Positions 1-9,631 of a DNA stretch of 64,000 bases are shown in pieces. This DNA comes from Azotobacter salinestris (lineage in GTDB: Bacteria; Pseudomonadota; Gammaproteobacteria; Pseudomonadales; Pseudomonadaceae). Positions within the stretch are counted from its first letter, which is position 1, and each line of letters starts with the position of its first letter. The DNA lies in the NCBI RefSeq assembly GCF_009363155.1, contig NZ_CP045302.1, forward strand, positions 1,358,501-1,422,500, in the 5' to 3' direction. The notes below the pieces were generated by a model. That model made no database searches. It was not told where the DNA came from and saw nothing but the letters and a program-made list of their open reading frames with translations. The position numbers and the translations under genes were made by a program.

Positions 1-111
1 TTCCCAGACACGCTGGATCATCGGCTTGCCGGCGATGTCCTGCAGCGGCTTGCCCGGCAAGCGGCTGGAGGCATAGCGGGCGGGAATCACCACGCAGAAG
101 GCATTGCTCAT
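1..111 (-). CDS. kdsB: 3-deoxy-manno-octulosonate cytidylyltransferase, N-terminal 37 codons (runs off the window)
   Basis: KdsB activates Kdo with CTP to CMP-Kdo in the cytoplasm for lipid A-Kdo synthesis. The 37 visible codons begin [20 protein letters not shown] and continue with [17 protein letters not shown], the nucleotide-binding start typical of the family. The ATG overlaps the stop of the upstream Trm112-like gene by four bases (ATGA), which suggests translational coupling. The same transcript contains lpxK, so two lipid A/Kdo steps are co-transcribed. The rest of the gene lies outside the window. Confidence 0.9.
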   Translation of the reverse strand, partial: MSNAFCVVIPARYASSRLPGKPLQDIAGKPMIQRVWE

Positions 112-293
112 TTGTCCAGACGCTCGTCGACGTTGAGGGTGCGGGCCTCGCTCTCCAGCATCACCGGGATGCCATCGCGTACCGGGAAGGCCAAGGCATC
201 GGCCTTGCAGATCAGCTCGGACTTGTCGTCGGCCAGCTTCAGCGGCCCCTTGCAGATCGGGCAGGCGAGAATGTCGAGAAGTTTCGGGTCCAT
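108..293 (-). CDS. Trm112/YcaR family small zinc-binding protein
   Basis: A 61-residue protein of the Trm112/UPF0434 (YcaR) family. It starts [18 protein letters not shown], contains the CPxC pair near residues 11-14 and another cysteine in [20 protein letters not shown], which is the standard family layout. The bacterial function is not firmly established; eukaryotic and archaeal Trm112 proteins activate methyltransferases. I chose the ATG at 293 because the homologous region begins there, although the frame stays open upstream to 425. It sits between lpxK and kdsB, as in other pseudomonads, and overlaps kdsB by four bases. Confidence 0.88.
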   Translation of the reverse strand: MDPKLLDILACPICKGPLKLADDKSELICKADALAFPVRDGIPVMLESEARTLNVDERLDK

Positions 294-354
294 GGTGAAA
301 TCCTGGGAAGGCAATGGAAAGCCGGCGATACGCGCCCGGCAGAGGGGCGAACGC

Positions 355-1356
355 TCAGCGCGATGCCAGCAGACGGACGAGGGCCGCGTCGAACCAGTCG
401 GCGAAGGCCGGAGAAGGGACGGCATCGACGGCCAGATACCAGCAATCGGCAGGAGCGAAGGCCCGGCATTTCACCGCATCCTTTTCCGTCATCACCACCG
501 GCAGCGCCGGAGAGAAGCGTAGCTGCTCGGCGCGGTAGCGGGCATGGTCGGCGAAGGCGTGCGGAATCGGGCGCCAGTGTAGCGCCTCGAGCGTGGCGAA
601 GAAACGCCGGGGATTACCGATGCCGGCCAGGGCATGCAGGGCCGTTCCAGGCGGGAAGTGATCCAGGGGGCGGCGCTCGCCGCTGGCCAGATGAACCAAT
701 GCGCCGGGCTGAAGTGTGAAGGCGTAGCCTGCCGGCGGATCTTCAATGGCGCCGTTGTAGAGCACCGCATCCACGCTGGTCAGCCGCTCGGCCGGCTCGC
801 GCAAGGGGCCGACCGGCAGGCAGTGGCCATTGCCGAGGCCGCGCGCGGCATCGATCAGAACCAGCTCCAGGTCGCGGGCCAGCCGATAGTGCTGCAGGCC
901 GTCGTCACACAGGATGAGATCGAGTGCCTGGTCCTCGAGCAGGGTCCGCACGGCCCGCGGGCGATCCGGGTCGATCACCAGCGGCACGCCCGTACGCTGG
1001 ACGATCAGCAGCGGCTCGTCGCCGGCCTGCTCGGCGGACTGGTCGGCGGTGACCCTCCAGGGCAGGCATGGCGGCCTGGCGCCGTAGCCGCGGCTGACCA
1101 CACCGACCCGCAGACCGCGACCTCGGCAGACCTCGATCAGCCAGAGAATCAGCGGCGTCTTGCCAGTACCGCCGACGGTGATGTTGCCGACCACCACGAC
1201 CGGCACCGGCGCCCGGTAGATATCGCCCTCGCCGCGCAGGAAGCGCTCCCGGCGGCGGCGTGCCACACACCGGAACAGCACCTCCAGCGGGCGCAGCAGG
1301 GCCAGGGCGGGATGGCCGCGGTACCAGGCCTCGAGCAGACGGTCGGCGCCGGCCAT
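355..1356 (-). CDS. lpxK: Tetraacyldisaccharide 4'-kinase
   Basis: LpxK phosphorylates the 4' position of the lipid A disaccharide precursor at the inner membrane. The 333-residue protein has the expected length. Near residues 55-75 it carries the P-loop [19 protein letters not shown], and near residue 150 the family motif [17 protein letters not shown]. Its start codon abuts the last bases of exbD (shared position 1356), so the order exbB-exbD-lpxK-trm112-kdsB reads as one operon on the minus strand. The identification is secure. Confidence 0.95.
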   Translation of the reverse strand: MAGADRLLEAWYRGHPALALLRPLEVLFRCVARRRRERFLRGEGDIYRAPVPVVVVGNITVGGTGKTPLILWLIEVCRGRGLRVGVVSRGYGARPPCLPWRVTADQSAEQAGDEPLLIVQRTGVPLVIDPDRPRAVRTLLEDQALDLILCDDGLQHYRLARDLELVLIDAARGLGNGHCLPVGPLREPAERLTSVDAVLYNGAIEDPPAGYAFTLQPGALVHLASGERRPLDHFPPGTALHALAGIGNPRRFFATLEALHWRPIPHAFADHARYRAEQLRFSPALPVVMTEKDAVKCRAFAPADCWYLAVDAVPSPAFADWFDAALVRLLASR

Positions 1357-1784
1357 CAGGGGGCTGCCTGCGCCTCGACCGTGGTGATCCGTAGATGGGC
1401 GAAGCCGAGCTTGCCGGCGGCATCCATGGCAGTGATGACCGCCTGATGGGGAGTCTTGCCGTCGGCGCTGATGACCAGGGGCAACTTGTTGTCGCCATCC
1501 GACTCCTTCTGCAGAGCGCGCATCAGGCTGTCCAGGTCACTGCTGATCAGGGCCTGACCATTGAGCGAGTAGCTGCCGTCGGCATCGATCAGCACCTCCA
1601 GCTGCTTCGGCTCGGCCGTCTCTGGTGGCGTGCCGCTAACCGCTTCGGGCAGATCGACCTTGAGCTGGGTTTCGCGGGTGAAGGTCGTGGAAACCACGAA
1701 GAACAGCAACAGGATGAACACGACATCAAGCAGGGAGGCCAGATTGATCTCGACATTCTCCCGCGGTTTGCGCCGGAACTTCAC
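1356..1784 (-). CDS. exbD: Biopolymer transporter ExbD/TolR family protein
   Basis: A 142-residue ExbD/TolR protein. It has a short cytoplasmic N-terminus ([20 protein letters not shown]), a single transmembrane segment [15 protein letters not shown], and a periplasmic domain. The aspartate just before the membrane segment (LLDVVF) matches the proton-conducting aspartate of the family. It should pair with the adjacent ExbB to couple proton motive force to outer-membrane work. The start overlaps the end of exbB by four bases. The family cannot be split into ExbD or TolR by sequence alone, but a pal/tolB context is absent and this pair sits next to lpxK. Confidence 0.9.
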   Translation of the reverse strand: MKFRRKPRENVEINLASLLDVVFILLLFFVVSTTFTRETQLKVDLPEAVSGTPPETAEPKQLEVLIDADGSYSLNGQALISSDLDSLMRALQKESDGDNKLPLVISADGKTPHQAVITAMDAAGKLGFAHLRITTVEAQAAP

Positions 1785-2413
1785 ACCTTGCCCCCGTTGA
1801 GATCGACTTCGCGATCCCCCTGTACCACCTCCACCAGCTTGATCGCCTCCTGCTCCATGCCGACCACCAGCTCGTCGATGCGCCGTTGCAGGTAGCGGTG
1901 GAAGAACAGCGCGGGAATCGCCACGAACAGACCGGCAGCGGTGGTGATCAGCGCCGTGGAGATACCACCGGCAAGTTGCGGGGCATTGGCCATGCCGGAG
2001 CCCATGAAGCTGCTGAAGATCTCGATCATGCCCAGCACGGTACCGAGCAGACCGAGCAAGGGCGCGATGCCGGCGATGGTGCCGAGGGCATTGAGATAGC
2101 GCTCCAGATCATGGATGACGCGTGCTGCCGCCTCTTCGATGCACTCCTTCATGACATCCCGGCCATGCTTGGAGTTGGCCAGCCCCGCCGCAAGAATCTG
2201 CCCCAGCGGCGAACCCGCCCGCAGTTCCTTGAGCTTGTCGCTGTTCAGCTGCTTGTCCTGGATCCAGCGCCAGACCTGTCCGAGCAGGTGCGGCGGGGTC
2301 ACCCGGCTCGGCCGCAGGGTCCACAGACGCTCGGCGATAATGGCGAGGGCAACGACGGAACAGAGCACGATCGGCAGCATCATCCAGCCGCCCGCTTTGA
2401 CAAGCTCCCACAC
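1781..2413 (-). CDS. exbB: Biopolymer transporter ExbB / MotA-TolQ-ExbB proton channel family protein
   Basis: A 210-residue MotA/TolQ/ExbB-family inner-membrane protein. An N-terminal membrane helix follows MWELVKAGGWMMLPIVLCSV. Two further helices contain the family core: LGTIAGIAPLLGLLGTVLGM near residues 113-132, and LITTAAGLFVAIPALFFHRY near 160-180. It forms the proton channel with ExbD. It is the first gene of the run towards kdsB and lies 72 bp downstream of comEC on the same strand. Confidence 0.9.
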   Translation of the reverse strand: MWELVKAGGWMMLPIVLCSVVALAIIAERLWTLRPSRVTPPHLLGQVWRWIQDKQLNSDKLKELRAGSPLGQILAAGLANSKHGRDVMKECIEEAAARVIHDLERYLNALGTIAGIAPLLGLLGTVLGMIEIFSSFMGSGMANAPQLAGGISTALITTAAGLFVAIPALFFHRYLQRRIDELVVGMEQEAIKLVEVVQGDREVDLNGGKV

Positions 2414-2485
2414 GGTGGCAAATCCCCTTGGAAAAAGTGGCGCAACTCTAGCACAGGCGTACCCGCTCGCCGACGGCCGCCGTTC

Positions 2486-4711
2486 TCATTTTTCCCGCCA
2501 GAAGCGGGACTCCTCGCGCAGCCCGCGAGCCCTGCCCCAGTCGCCCAGGCGGAACTGCAGGGCACCTTGGCGGGCGGTATCGTAGATCACGGCCGGCAGC
2601 TTTCGATAGCGCGCCACGACCTCCGGATGCGGATGGCCGAAGCCGTTGTGCCAGCTGCGCGAGATCAGCACCGCACGCGGCGCCAGGGCGTCGAGCAGAG
2701 CCGGCGAGGACGAACTGCGGCTGCCGTGGTGAGGCGCCAACAGCCAGTCGGCGCGCCAGTCCGGATGGCTGTCGAGCAGTGCCCGCTCGGCAGCGACATC
2801 GATATCTCCGGTCAGCAGCAGGCGCTCGCCACCAGCCTCCACCAACAGCACGCAAGAAGCCCGGTTGCCCTCCTGCACGGCAGTCCAGTGCCAGGTGGCG
2901 AAACGCACGCCATCCCAGTCCCAGTTTCGGCTGGCGCAAGGCCATGCGCCGAGCGGCGCCGGCAGTGCCTGCGCCTCGCCGGCGACGACCTCGCCCAGCG
3001 GCAGACCGCGCTGCACGGCCAGGGCACCACCGGCGTGGTCAGCATCGGCATGACTGAGCAGCAGACGATCCAGACGGGTCACGCCAAGGCTGCGCAGCGA
3101 AGGCAGGACTACCCGCTCGCCCATGTCGAAATCGCCGAAGCGCGGGCCTGCGTCATAGAGCAGGCTATGCTCGCGGGTGCGCAGCAGCACGGCGAGGCCC
3201 TGCCCGACATCCAGGACCCAGACATCGGCCCGGCCATGAGGGATTCGCGCCTGCGGTGGAAATGCCAGGGGCAGCAGCATCGCCAGCCCCAGGGCACGCA
3301 GCGGCACACCTGCCGGCAGCAGGATCAGCAGGATTCCGAGCAGCGCCAGCAGCCAGCTCCAGATCGGCACCTCATGGGGCAGCCAGGCCGGTACGCCGCC
3401 GGCGATCGTGCCGAACAGCCAGAACAGTGCTGCCAGCAAGGCGCCGGCCAGCCAGAGCAGCCCCTCGCCTATTGCCGGCAAGGGCAGCAGCAGGGTTCCG
3501 AGCAACGCCAGTGGCACCACCGCGAGGCTGACCCAGGGCACCGCGACCAGATTGGCCAGCGGACCGCTGAGACTGATCGGCAGCCCCAGGGCCAGCAGCA
3601 GTGGCAGCAGCCCCAGCGCGCAGGTCCATTGAGCCCGCCACAGGGTCTGCCGCCATGGCCAGGCGCCCAGCCGGCCGCCGAAGGCCAGGACGAGAATCGC
3701 CACAGCGCCGAACGACAGCCAGAACCCTGGCTGCAGACTGGCCAGGGGCTCGAGCAGCAGCACGCCATCCAGTGCCATCAGAAGGGACAGCCAGAAACCC
3801 AGATGGCGAAAACGCAGGCGCCAGAGCAGCACCACGGCAACCATGGCGCAAGCCCGCTGCACCGGCACGCCAAAGCCCGCCAGCCAGCCATAACCCAGTG
3901 CGGAGGCAAGAGCCAGGCCACAGGCACAGGGCAACCATGGCAGAGCGCGCGGCCACACGCCATGCCGTGCCAGCAGGGCGATCAGTCCGTAGACCAGGCC
4001 GGCAAGCAGGCCGACATGCTGCCCGGAGATTACCATTAGATGCACGGTGCCGGTATCCTGCAGGAGCTTCCAGTCCGCCGCACTCAGCCCGGAAGCATCG
4101 CCCACCACCAGCGCGGCGAGCGCGCCTGCACGGCCCAGGGCATCGACCTGCCGCAGGCGCTGACGCAGGCTGTCGCGCCAGCCATCGGCAGCATCCGGTG
4201 CCCCGAGCCGCTCCCCTGCCTTCACCGTACCGGTGGCGCCAATGCGCTGGGCCAGCAGCCAGGCTTCGTAATCGAACCCCTGCGGATTGGCCAGACCGCG
4301 CGGACGCTTGAGGGTGACCGCCAGACGCCAGCGCTCCCCGGCACGGATCTCCGGCGCGGCGTGCCAGGCCAGGCGCAGTCGCCGGGGCAGTTCAGCACGC
4401 CGGGAGAAGGCGTCCTCCAGTTGGAAGCGCAGCGTGCCGTCGACCCGCTCCGGCAGCCCCGACACCTGCCCCTCCAGCCACAGGGTGCGGCCATCGAGTC
4501 CGGCGGGCAGGCGCTCCTCCAGTGCCCAGTATGCCGACAGGCAGGCCCAGCTCAGGCCGAGGAGAAAGAGCGCCGGCAGATAGCGGCGCAATGACAGGCA
4601 GGCCAGCCCGCCCAGCAGCATCAGCGACCACAGCCACCAGGGTGGCAGGGCCGGGAGAAAACGCAGGGCGAGCAGGCCTGCCGCGAGCGCAAACATCCCT
4701 GTGCGCAACAT
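2486..4711 (-). CDS. comEC: DNA internalization-related competence protein ComEC/Rec2
   Basis: A 741-residue polytopic membrane protein with the ComEC layout: an N-terminal soluble (DUF4131-type) part, a competence transmembrane domain around residues 190-490 containing VISGQHVGLLAGLVYGL, and a C-terminal metallo-beta-lactamase-like domain. The latter has VLDVGQGLAVLL, LSHADADHAGG and LAPHHGSRSSSS as metal-binding motifs. In the family the protein forms the inner-membrane channel for single-stranded DNA uptake, and the C-terminal domain is proposed to degrade the other strand. It is divergent from the DUF2062 gene. The frame is intact, so DNA uptake may be functional. Confidence 0.92.
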   Translation of the reverse strand: MLRTGMFALAAGLLALRFLPALPPWWLWSLMLLGGLACLSLRRYLPALFLLGLSWACLSAYWALEERLPAGLDGRTLWLEGQVSGLPERVDGTLRFQLEDAFSRRAELPRRLRLAWHAAPEIRAGERWRLAVTLKRPRGLANPQGFDYEAWLLAQRIGATGTVKAGERLGAPDAADGWRDSLRQRLRQVDALGRAGALAALVVGDASGLSAADWKLLQDTGTVHLMVISGQHVGLLAGLVYGLIALLARHGVWPRALPWLPCACGLALASALGYGWLAGFGVPVQRACAMVAVVLLWRLRFRHLGFWLSLLMALDGVLLLEPLASLQPGFWLSFGAVAILVLAFGGRLGAWPWRQTLWRAQWTCALGLLPLLLALGLPISLSGPLANLVAVPWVSLAVVPLALLGTLLLPLPAIGEGLLWLAGALLAALFWLFGTIAGGVPAWLPHEVPIWSWLLALLGILLILLPAGVPLRALGLAMLLPLAFPPQARIPHGRADVWVLDVGQGLAVLLRTREHSLLYDAGPRFGDFDMGERVVLPSLRSLGVTRLDRLLLSHADADHAGGALAVQRGLPLGEVVAGEAQALPAPLGAWPCASRNWDWDGVRFATWHWTAVQEGNRASCVLLVEAGGERLLLTGDIDVAAERALLDSHPDWRADWLLAPHHGSRSSSSPALLDALAPRAVLISRSWHNGFGHPHPEVVARYRKLPAVIYDTARQGALQFRLGDWGRARGLREESRFWREK

Positions 4712-4837
4712 TCGAAACGACTCCGCAATCGGTGTATTCCAGCGGGACGGGCGGCCAGGATTGGCGGTGACAATACCTGCAGCGGGCCGTCATCAATGTG
4801 TGCATAATACTGGCGCTTCGAACTGCCGAGTGTCGCC

Positions 4838-5365
4838 ATGCCCCGTCGCATCTTTAAGCGCTACATGCCGCATCCGGATAGCATCAGGGAACACAAGTCC
4901 CTGCGCTTTTTGGGCACCCTGATCCACGACCCCAATCTCTGGCACCTGAACCGACACTCGGTATCGCGCGCCATGCTCGTCGGCCTTTTCAGCGCCTTCA
5001 TGCCGATCCCGATGCAGATGCTCCTCGCCACCGGCCTGGCCATTCCGCTGCGGGCCAACCTGCCGATCTCCGTCGGCCTGGTCTGGCTGACCAATCCCAT
5101 CACCATGCCGCCAGTGTTCTACTGCACCTACAAGGTCGGCAGCTGGGTTCTGGATACCCCGCCAATGCCCCTGCCCAGCGAGCTGAGCATGGCCTGGATC
5201 AGCGAGCGCATCGCCACCCTGTGGCAGCCCATCCTGGTCGGCTCGCTCATCACAGGGGTCGTGCTCGGCATCATCGGCTACTTCGCAACCATGCTGTTCT
5301 GGCGCTGGTGGGTCCGCCACAACTGGCGGAAGCGCCAGGAAAGACGGCGCAACGCCGAACTCTGA
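4838..5365 (+). CDS. DUF2062 domain-containing membrane protein
   Basis: A 175-residue protein of the DUF2062 family. It has a basic N-terminus (MPRRIFKRYMPHPDSIREHK) and a conserved hydrophobic core (MLVGLFSAFMPIPMQMLLAT, then ISVGLVWLTNPITMPPVFY) followed by a third membrane segment near residues 135-160. It has a charged C-terminal tail (RKRQERRRNAEL). Function is unknown. It lies between comEC (divergent) and the lolCDE operon (convergent), as remembered for P. aeruginosa PA2985. Confidence 0.85.
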   Translation: MPRRIFKRYMPHPDSIREHKSLRFLGTLIHDPNLWHLNRHSVSRAMLVGLFSAFMPIPMQMLLATGLAIPLRANLPISVGLVWLTNPITMPPVFYCTYKVGSWVLDTPPMPLPSELSMAWISERIATLWQPILVGSLITGVVLGIIGYFATMLFWRWWVRHNWRKRQERRRNAEL

Positions 5366-5390
5366 AACGAGCGTACGACCTGCAGATTGC

Positions 5391-6641
5391 TTACTCGTAG
5401 CGCAGGGCCTCGGCCGGCTGGGTACGGGCGGCACGCCAGGACGGATAGAGGGTGGCGAGAAAGCTCAGAACGAGAGCGGCCGTACAGACCAGAGCCACGT
5501 CCAGCATCTGCAGATCGGACGGCAGGTAGCTGACGAAATAGATATCCGAGCTGAGGATCTGCCGGCCGCTGACCGACTCCAGCCAGCCGATCACTGCGCT
5601 GACGTTCAATGCGGCGACCACTCCCAGCATGGCCCCGATCAGAGTACCGAGCGCGCCGATCACCGTGCCCTGCACCATGAAGATCGCCATGATCTGTCCC
5701 GGTGTGGCCCCCAGGGTGCGCAGGATGGCGATATCCGCCCCCTTGTCCGCGACCACCATGATCAACGTGGCGACGATGTTGAATGCCGCCACCGCGACGA
5801 TCAGCAGCAGCAGCAGCCCGATCATGGTCTTTTCCATCTGCATGGCGCTGAACAGGCTGCCCTGGGTCTGTGTCCAGTCGACAGCACGATAGGCCACACC
5901 GAGCTCGCCGGCAATTTCCGCTGCCACCTTCGGCGCCTCGTACAAATCCTTCAGCGCCAGACGCACGCCCTGCACCTGCCCCGGCCGCCAGCGCATCAGC
6001 AGAGCCGCATCGGCGACATGGATCAGTGCCAGCGAGCCGTCCAGCTCGGCACCTATCCTGAATATCCCGGTCACGTTGAGGCGCTGCATCCGCGGGGTGA
6101 TGCTGCCCGAGGCATCGCTCAGCTCGGGGACGATCAGGGTCAGCTTGTCGCCGACCTGCAGACCGAAACGCCGCGCGGTGATCTCGCCGATGAGTACCCC
6201 GAACTCACCAGGCACCAGATCGGCCATGCTTCCCTGCTGCAGGTGGTCGGCGACGATGGATACCTTGGGCTCCTCATGCGGATCGATTCCCTGGACCTGG
6301 ATCGGCTGCATCGCCCCCTTGTAGGACAGCATGCCTTCCAGCTCGGTGAGCGGCGCTGCAGCCCGTACCTGCGGATGGGCCAGAGCAGTTCCGGCCAGAG
6401 CGCGCCAGTCGTCCAGCGGCTGCGCACCGACGATGGCGGCATGCGGCACCATGCCGAGAATCCGCGAACTCATCTCCTTCTGGAAACCGTTCATGACCGA
6501 CAGCACCACGATCATCGCCAGCACGCCGAGAGCAAGGCCGATCATCGAGGTCAGCGAGATGAAGGAGATGTAGTGGTTGCGCCGCTTGGCCCGGGTGTAG
6601 CGGGCACCGATGAAAACCGCCAGGGGACGAAACATGCTCAC
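5391..6641 (-). CDS. lolE: Lipoprotein-releasing system transmembrane protein LolE (LolC/E family)
   Basis: A 416-residue LolC/E permease: one N-terminal transmembrane helix ([20 protein letters not shown]), a large periplasmic MacB-like domain, then three C-terminal helices (around residues 270-395). With LolC and LolD it extracts outer-membrane lipoproteins from the inner membrane and passes them to LolA. It is the last gene of lolC-lolD-lolE and overlaps lolD by four bases. It closely resembles the LolC encoded at 7329; I name them by gene order, which is the family convention, not by a diagnostic residue. Confidence 0.9.
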   Translation of the reverse strand: MSMFRPLAVFIGARYTRAKRRNHYISFISLTSMIGLALGVLAMIVVLSVMNGFQKEMSSRILGMVPHAAIVGAQPLDDWRALAGTALAHPQVRAAAPLTELEGMLSYKGAMQPIQVQGIDPHEEPKVSIVADHLQQGSMADLVPGEFGVLIGEITARRFGLQVGDKLTLIVPELSDASGSITPRMQRLNVTGIFRIGAELDGSLALIHVADAALLMRWRPGQVQGVRLALKDLYEAPKVAAEIAGELGVAYRAVDWTQTQGSLFSAMQMEKTMIGLLLLLIVAVAAFNIVATLIMVVADKGADIAILRTLGATPGQIMAIFMVQGTVIGALGTLIGAMLGVVAALNVSAVIGWLESVSGRQILSSDIYFVSYLPSDLQMLDVALVCTAALVLSFLATLYPSWRAARTQPAEALRYE

Positions 6642-7336
6642 TCCGCGACCAGTCGACCGTCTTCGAGACGCAGCACCCGATCCATCTGCCGGGCCAGCTG
6701 AGGATCGTGGGTCACCACCAGAAAGGCCGTCTGCAAGGAGGCGCTGAGCTCCAGCATCAGCTCCTGGATACCGTGGGCCGTGTGCTGGTCGAGGTTGCCG
6801 GTCGGCTCGTCGAGCAACACCAGCCCCGGCTGGTTGGCCAGGGCGCGGGCGATCGCCACGCGCTGGCGCTCACCGCCGGAAAGCTCCGCCGGCTTGTGCC
6901 TGAGACGGTGTTCCAGACCGACCCGCTCAAGCAGCGCAGCAGCCCGCCGACGCGCTTCGGGAATCGCCACCCTGGCGATCAGCAAGGGCATGCAGACGTT
7001 CTCCAAGGCCGTGAACTCAGGCAACAGGTGATGGAACTGATAGACGAAACCCAGCGCGCGATTGCGCAACAGGCCCCGCTCCTTCTCGCTGAGCGCCGAG
7101 AGCTCCTTGCCGGCCAGCCACACACTGCCCTCGCTAGGCGTGTCCAGGCCGCCGAGCAGATTGAGCAGGGTACTCTTGCCGGAGCCCGAGCTGCCGACGA
7201 TGGCCACCCGCTCGCCCGGATGCAGTTCCAGCTCCAGACCGGAGAGCACCACCACCGACTGCGGGCCCTCCTCGTAGCGCTTGCCCAGGTTGCGGCAACT
7301 GAGAACGGCCCGACTCTTCATAGCAATGTCACTCAT
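6638..7336 (-). CDS. lolD: Lipoprotein-releasing system ATP-binding protein LolD
   Basis: A 232-residue ABC ATPase. Walker A is [20 protein letters not shown] (residues about 47-66), the signature is [15 protein letters not shown], and Walker B is [15 protein letters not shown]. It powers lipoprotein release by LolCE. The start overlaps the 3' end of lolC by eight bases, and a second in-frame ATG (MKSRAVLSC) five codons later is an equally possible start. The gene sits between two LolC/E-type permeases, which separates it from other FtsE/MacB-type ATPases. Confidence 0.93.
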   Translation of the reverse strand: MSDIAMKSRAVLSCRNLGKRYEEGPQSVVVLSGLELELHPGERVAIVGSSGSGKSTLLNLLGGLDTPSEGSVWLAGKELSALSEKERGLLRNRALGFVYQFHHLLPEFTALENVCMPLLIARVAIPEARRRAAALLERVGLEHRLRHKPAELSGGERQRVAIARALANQPGLVLLDEPTGNLDQHTAHGIQELMLELSASLQTAFLVVTHDPQLARQMDRVLRLEDGRLVAE

Positions 7337-8579
7337 AACGCAAGGCCTCCGCGGGCTGGGTGCGCGCGGCGCGCCAGGCCGGATACAGGGTGGCGAGGAA
7401 ACTCAGCAGCAGGGCCGCCCCGCAGACCAGCACCACGTCCTCGCCCATCAGTTGCGAGGGCAGGTAATCGATGAAATAGACGTCCGCGCTGAGGAACTTG
7501 TGGCCCAGCAGCCTCTCGAGCGCCGCGATCCAGCTGCCGATGTTGAGCGCGGCGAGAACACCCAGGACGCCACCGATCAAGGTGCCGATCACGCCGATCA
7601 CCGTGCCTTGCACCATGAAGGTGGCCATGATCTGCGCCGGTGTGGCGCCCAGCGTACGCAGGATGGCGATGTCGCCCTTCTTGTCAGTCACCACCATGAC
7701 CAGCGTGGAAATGATGTTGAATGCCGCCACTGCAACGATCAGCAACAGCAGCAGCCCGATCATGTTCTTCTCCATGCGAATCGCCTGATACAGATTGCCA
7801 TGGCTACGCGTCCAGTCGCGGGCGTAAAAGTCCTCTCCCTCCAGGCTCCCGGCTATCGCCCAGGCGGTGCGTGGCGCCTGGAACAAATCGGCGAGCTTGA
7901 GTCGCAACCCCTGGACCTGGCCGCCTTTCCAGCGCTGCAGCCGTCCCAGGTCATCGAGATGGGCCATGGCCACGTAGCCATCCAGCTCGCCGGCACCGAC
8001 GTGGAAGATCCCCTGCACGGTAAAGCGCTTTATCCGTGGAAACATGCCGGCCGGCGTGACCGTCACCTCGGGAGCGACGAAGGTGAGCCGGTCGCCGATG
8101 CCGACGCCCAGTTTGGCAGCCGCCTTGTCGCCGATGAGGATGCCGAATCCGCCCGGCTGCAACGCCGCCAGACTGCCTTGGCGGAAGAAGTCGCCAATGA
8201 TCGACACGCGCGGTTCGAGAGTGGGATCGATGGCGTTGATCAGCACCTTCTGTACCTGACCGTTGTGGGTCAGAAGCCCCTGCATCTGGGTGAAGGGCGC
8301 CACCGCGACGACCTGGGGATGCCTCTGCGCCCGTGCCGCCAGACTGCGCCAATCGTCGATCGGCACCGGGCTTTCGATGGTCGCATGAGGGACCATGCCA
8401 AGCACCCGGGTGCGCATCTCGTAATCGAAGCCATTCATCACCGACAGCACCAGGATCATCACCAGCACACCCAGCGCCAGCCCGGTCATCGAGGTCAGCG
8501 AAATGAAGGAGACAAAATGGTTGCGACGCCTGGCGCCCGTATAACGCAAGCCGATGAAAACGGACAGCGGTCTGAACAT
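7329..8579 (-). CDS. lolC: Lipoprotein-releasing system transmembrane protein LolC (LolC/E family)
   Basis: A 416-residue LolC/E permease with the same four-helix and periplasmic-domain layout as the protein encoded at 5391-6641. Shared stretches include [18 protein letters not shown] near the N-terminus and the C-terminal [20 protein letters not shown]. It is the first gene of the lolCDE operon and overlaps lolD. The upstream 287 bp are shared with the divergently transcribed phosphodiesterase gene. Confidence 0.9.
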   Translation of the reverse strand: MFRPLSVFIGLRYTGARRRNHFVSFISLTSMTGLALGVLVMILVLSVMNGFDYEMRTRVLGMVPHATIESPVPIDDWRSLAARAQRHPQVVAVAPFTQMQGLLTHNGQVQKVLINAIDPTLEPRVSIIGDFFRQGSLAALQPGGFGILIGDKAAAKLGVGIGDRLTFVAPEVTVTPAGMFPRIKRFTVQGIFHVGAGELDGYVAMAHLDDLGRLQRWKGGQVQGLRLKLADLFQAPRTAWAIAGSLEGEDFYARDWTRSHGNLYQAIRMEKNMIGLLLLLIVAVAAFNIISTLVMVVTDKKGDIAILRTLGATPAQIMATFMVQGTVIGVIGTLIGGVLGVLAALNIGSWIAALERLLGHKFLSADVYFIDYLPSQLMGEDVVLVCGAALLLSFLATLYPAWRAARTQPAEALRYE

Positions 8580-8866
8580 AGCGAAGAATCGTTATCGTCG
8601 GCGAAAGAGATGCGCCCCTGACGGGGCCTGAAGGCCGAGTCCAGCTGTTACACTCAGGGCCGGCAGCTGGCCTGGGAGACGCCATGTCGACATGGAATCG
8701 CCGCGCATACTACCGTATCGCTGCGACGGATGGCACCGGAAATTGCCCGGCCATCACCAGGAATCATGGACAGCGAGACACATTGTGCACGTCCTGCGCG
8801 CGTGCTCCCGCCCCGCTTTCGCCCCTCTCAACCACGCAGAGCGAAACCGCTCCGAAAGGACCCATA

Positions 8867-9589
8867 GTGACTCTCATCTACGGCCACCGCGGCGCCAAGG
8901 GCGAAGCCCCGGAAAACACCCTGATCGGCTTCCAGCGCTGCCTGGAACATGGTGTACGGCGCTGCGAGCTCGATCTGCACCTGTCTCGCGACGGCGAGCT
9001 GATGGTGATTCATGACTCGGCCCTGAAGCGCACTACCGGGCGTCGGGGCAAGGTCAGCGAGCAGGATGCCGCGGAACTGGCGAACATCGATGCCCGCCTG
9101 GGTGGCCCCGGCTGGGTACGGCCCTGCACTATCCCGCGTCTTGCCGAGCTTTTCGAGAAATGCGACTTCGAACACTGGCAGCTGGAGGTGAAGAGCGCTT
9201 CGCGAGTACGCGCGGCTCGCACCGTGCTGGCCATCCAAGAGTTGGTGGAGCGCCATGGACTGCTCGACCGGATCACCGTGACCTCGAGTTCACGGGAAGT
9301 CCTGCGCGCCCTGCGGCGGCTGACGCCTGGCTTGTCGCGCGGCCTGGTCGCCGAATACGCCTGGCTCGACCCGGTGAAAGTCGCCAGCAACCACGGCTGC
9401 GAGCTGCTCGCCCTGAACTGGACACTGTGCACCCCGGAACGCTTGAAAAAGGCCCGACAGATGGGTCTGCAAGTATCGGTATGGACGGTGAACGAACCGG
9501 CGCTGATGCGCCGGCTCGCCGATTTCGGAGTGGACAGCCTGATCACAGACTTTCCCGGTTTGGCCATTGCCACCCTTGGGAAAGGCTGA
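8867..9589 (+). CDS. Glycerophosphodiester phosphodiesterase
   Basis: A 240-residue cytoplasmic GDPD TIM-barrel enzyme, with no signal peptide, that hydrolyses glycerophosphodiesters to glycerol-3-phosphate and an alcohol. Catalytic motifs are IYGHRGAKGEAPENT at the N-terminus and CELDLHLSRDGELMVIHD near residue 40. The C-terminal VWTVNEPALMRRLADFGVDS and LITDFPG also fit the family. The frame is open back to 8684, but homology begins at the GTG at 8867, which follows the purine-rich GAAAGGA ribosome-binding site. It converges with sthA. Confidence 0.9.
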   Translation: MTLIYGHRGAKGEAPENTLIGFQRCLEHGVRRCELDLHLSRDGELMVIHDSALKRTTGRRGKVSEQDAAELANIDARLGGPGWVRPCTIPRLAELFEKCDFEHWQLEVKSASRVRAARTVLAIQELVERHGLLDRITVTSSSREVLRALRRLTPGLSRGLVAEYAWLDPVKVASNHGCELLALNWTLCTPERLKKARQMGLQVSVWTVNEPALMRRLADFGVDSLITDFPGLAIATLGKG

Positions 9590-9598
9590 AGTCGCCCC

Positions 9599-9627
9599 CT
9601 CCGACCGGCTCAGGCCACCGGTCGGAG
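9599..9627. terminator. Inverted repeat between convergent phosphodiesterase gene and sthA
   Basis: A perfect 10-bp inverted repeat (CTCCGACCGG, nine-base loop, CCGGTCGGAG) fills the 42-bp gap between two convergent genes. No clear T-tract follows on either strand, so it is a structural, probably bidirectional, stop signal rather than a textbook intrinsic terminator. Confidence 0.55.
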
Positions 9628-9631
9628 CCTC

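Noticed and set aside
1886..4039. A 717-codon plus-strand frame across exbB and comEC
   Set aside because: Same reason: no homology, low-complexity composition, and it is antisense to comEC, whose motifs are intact.
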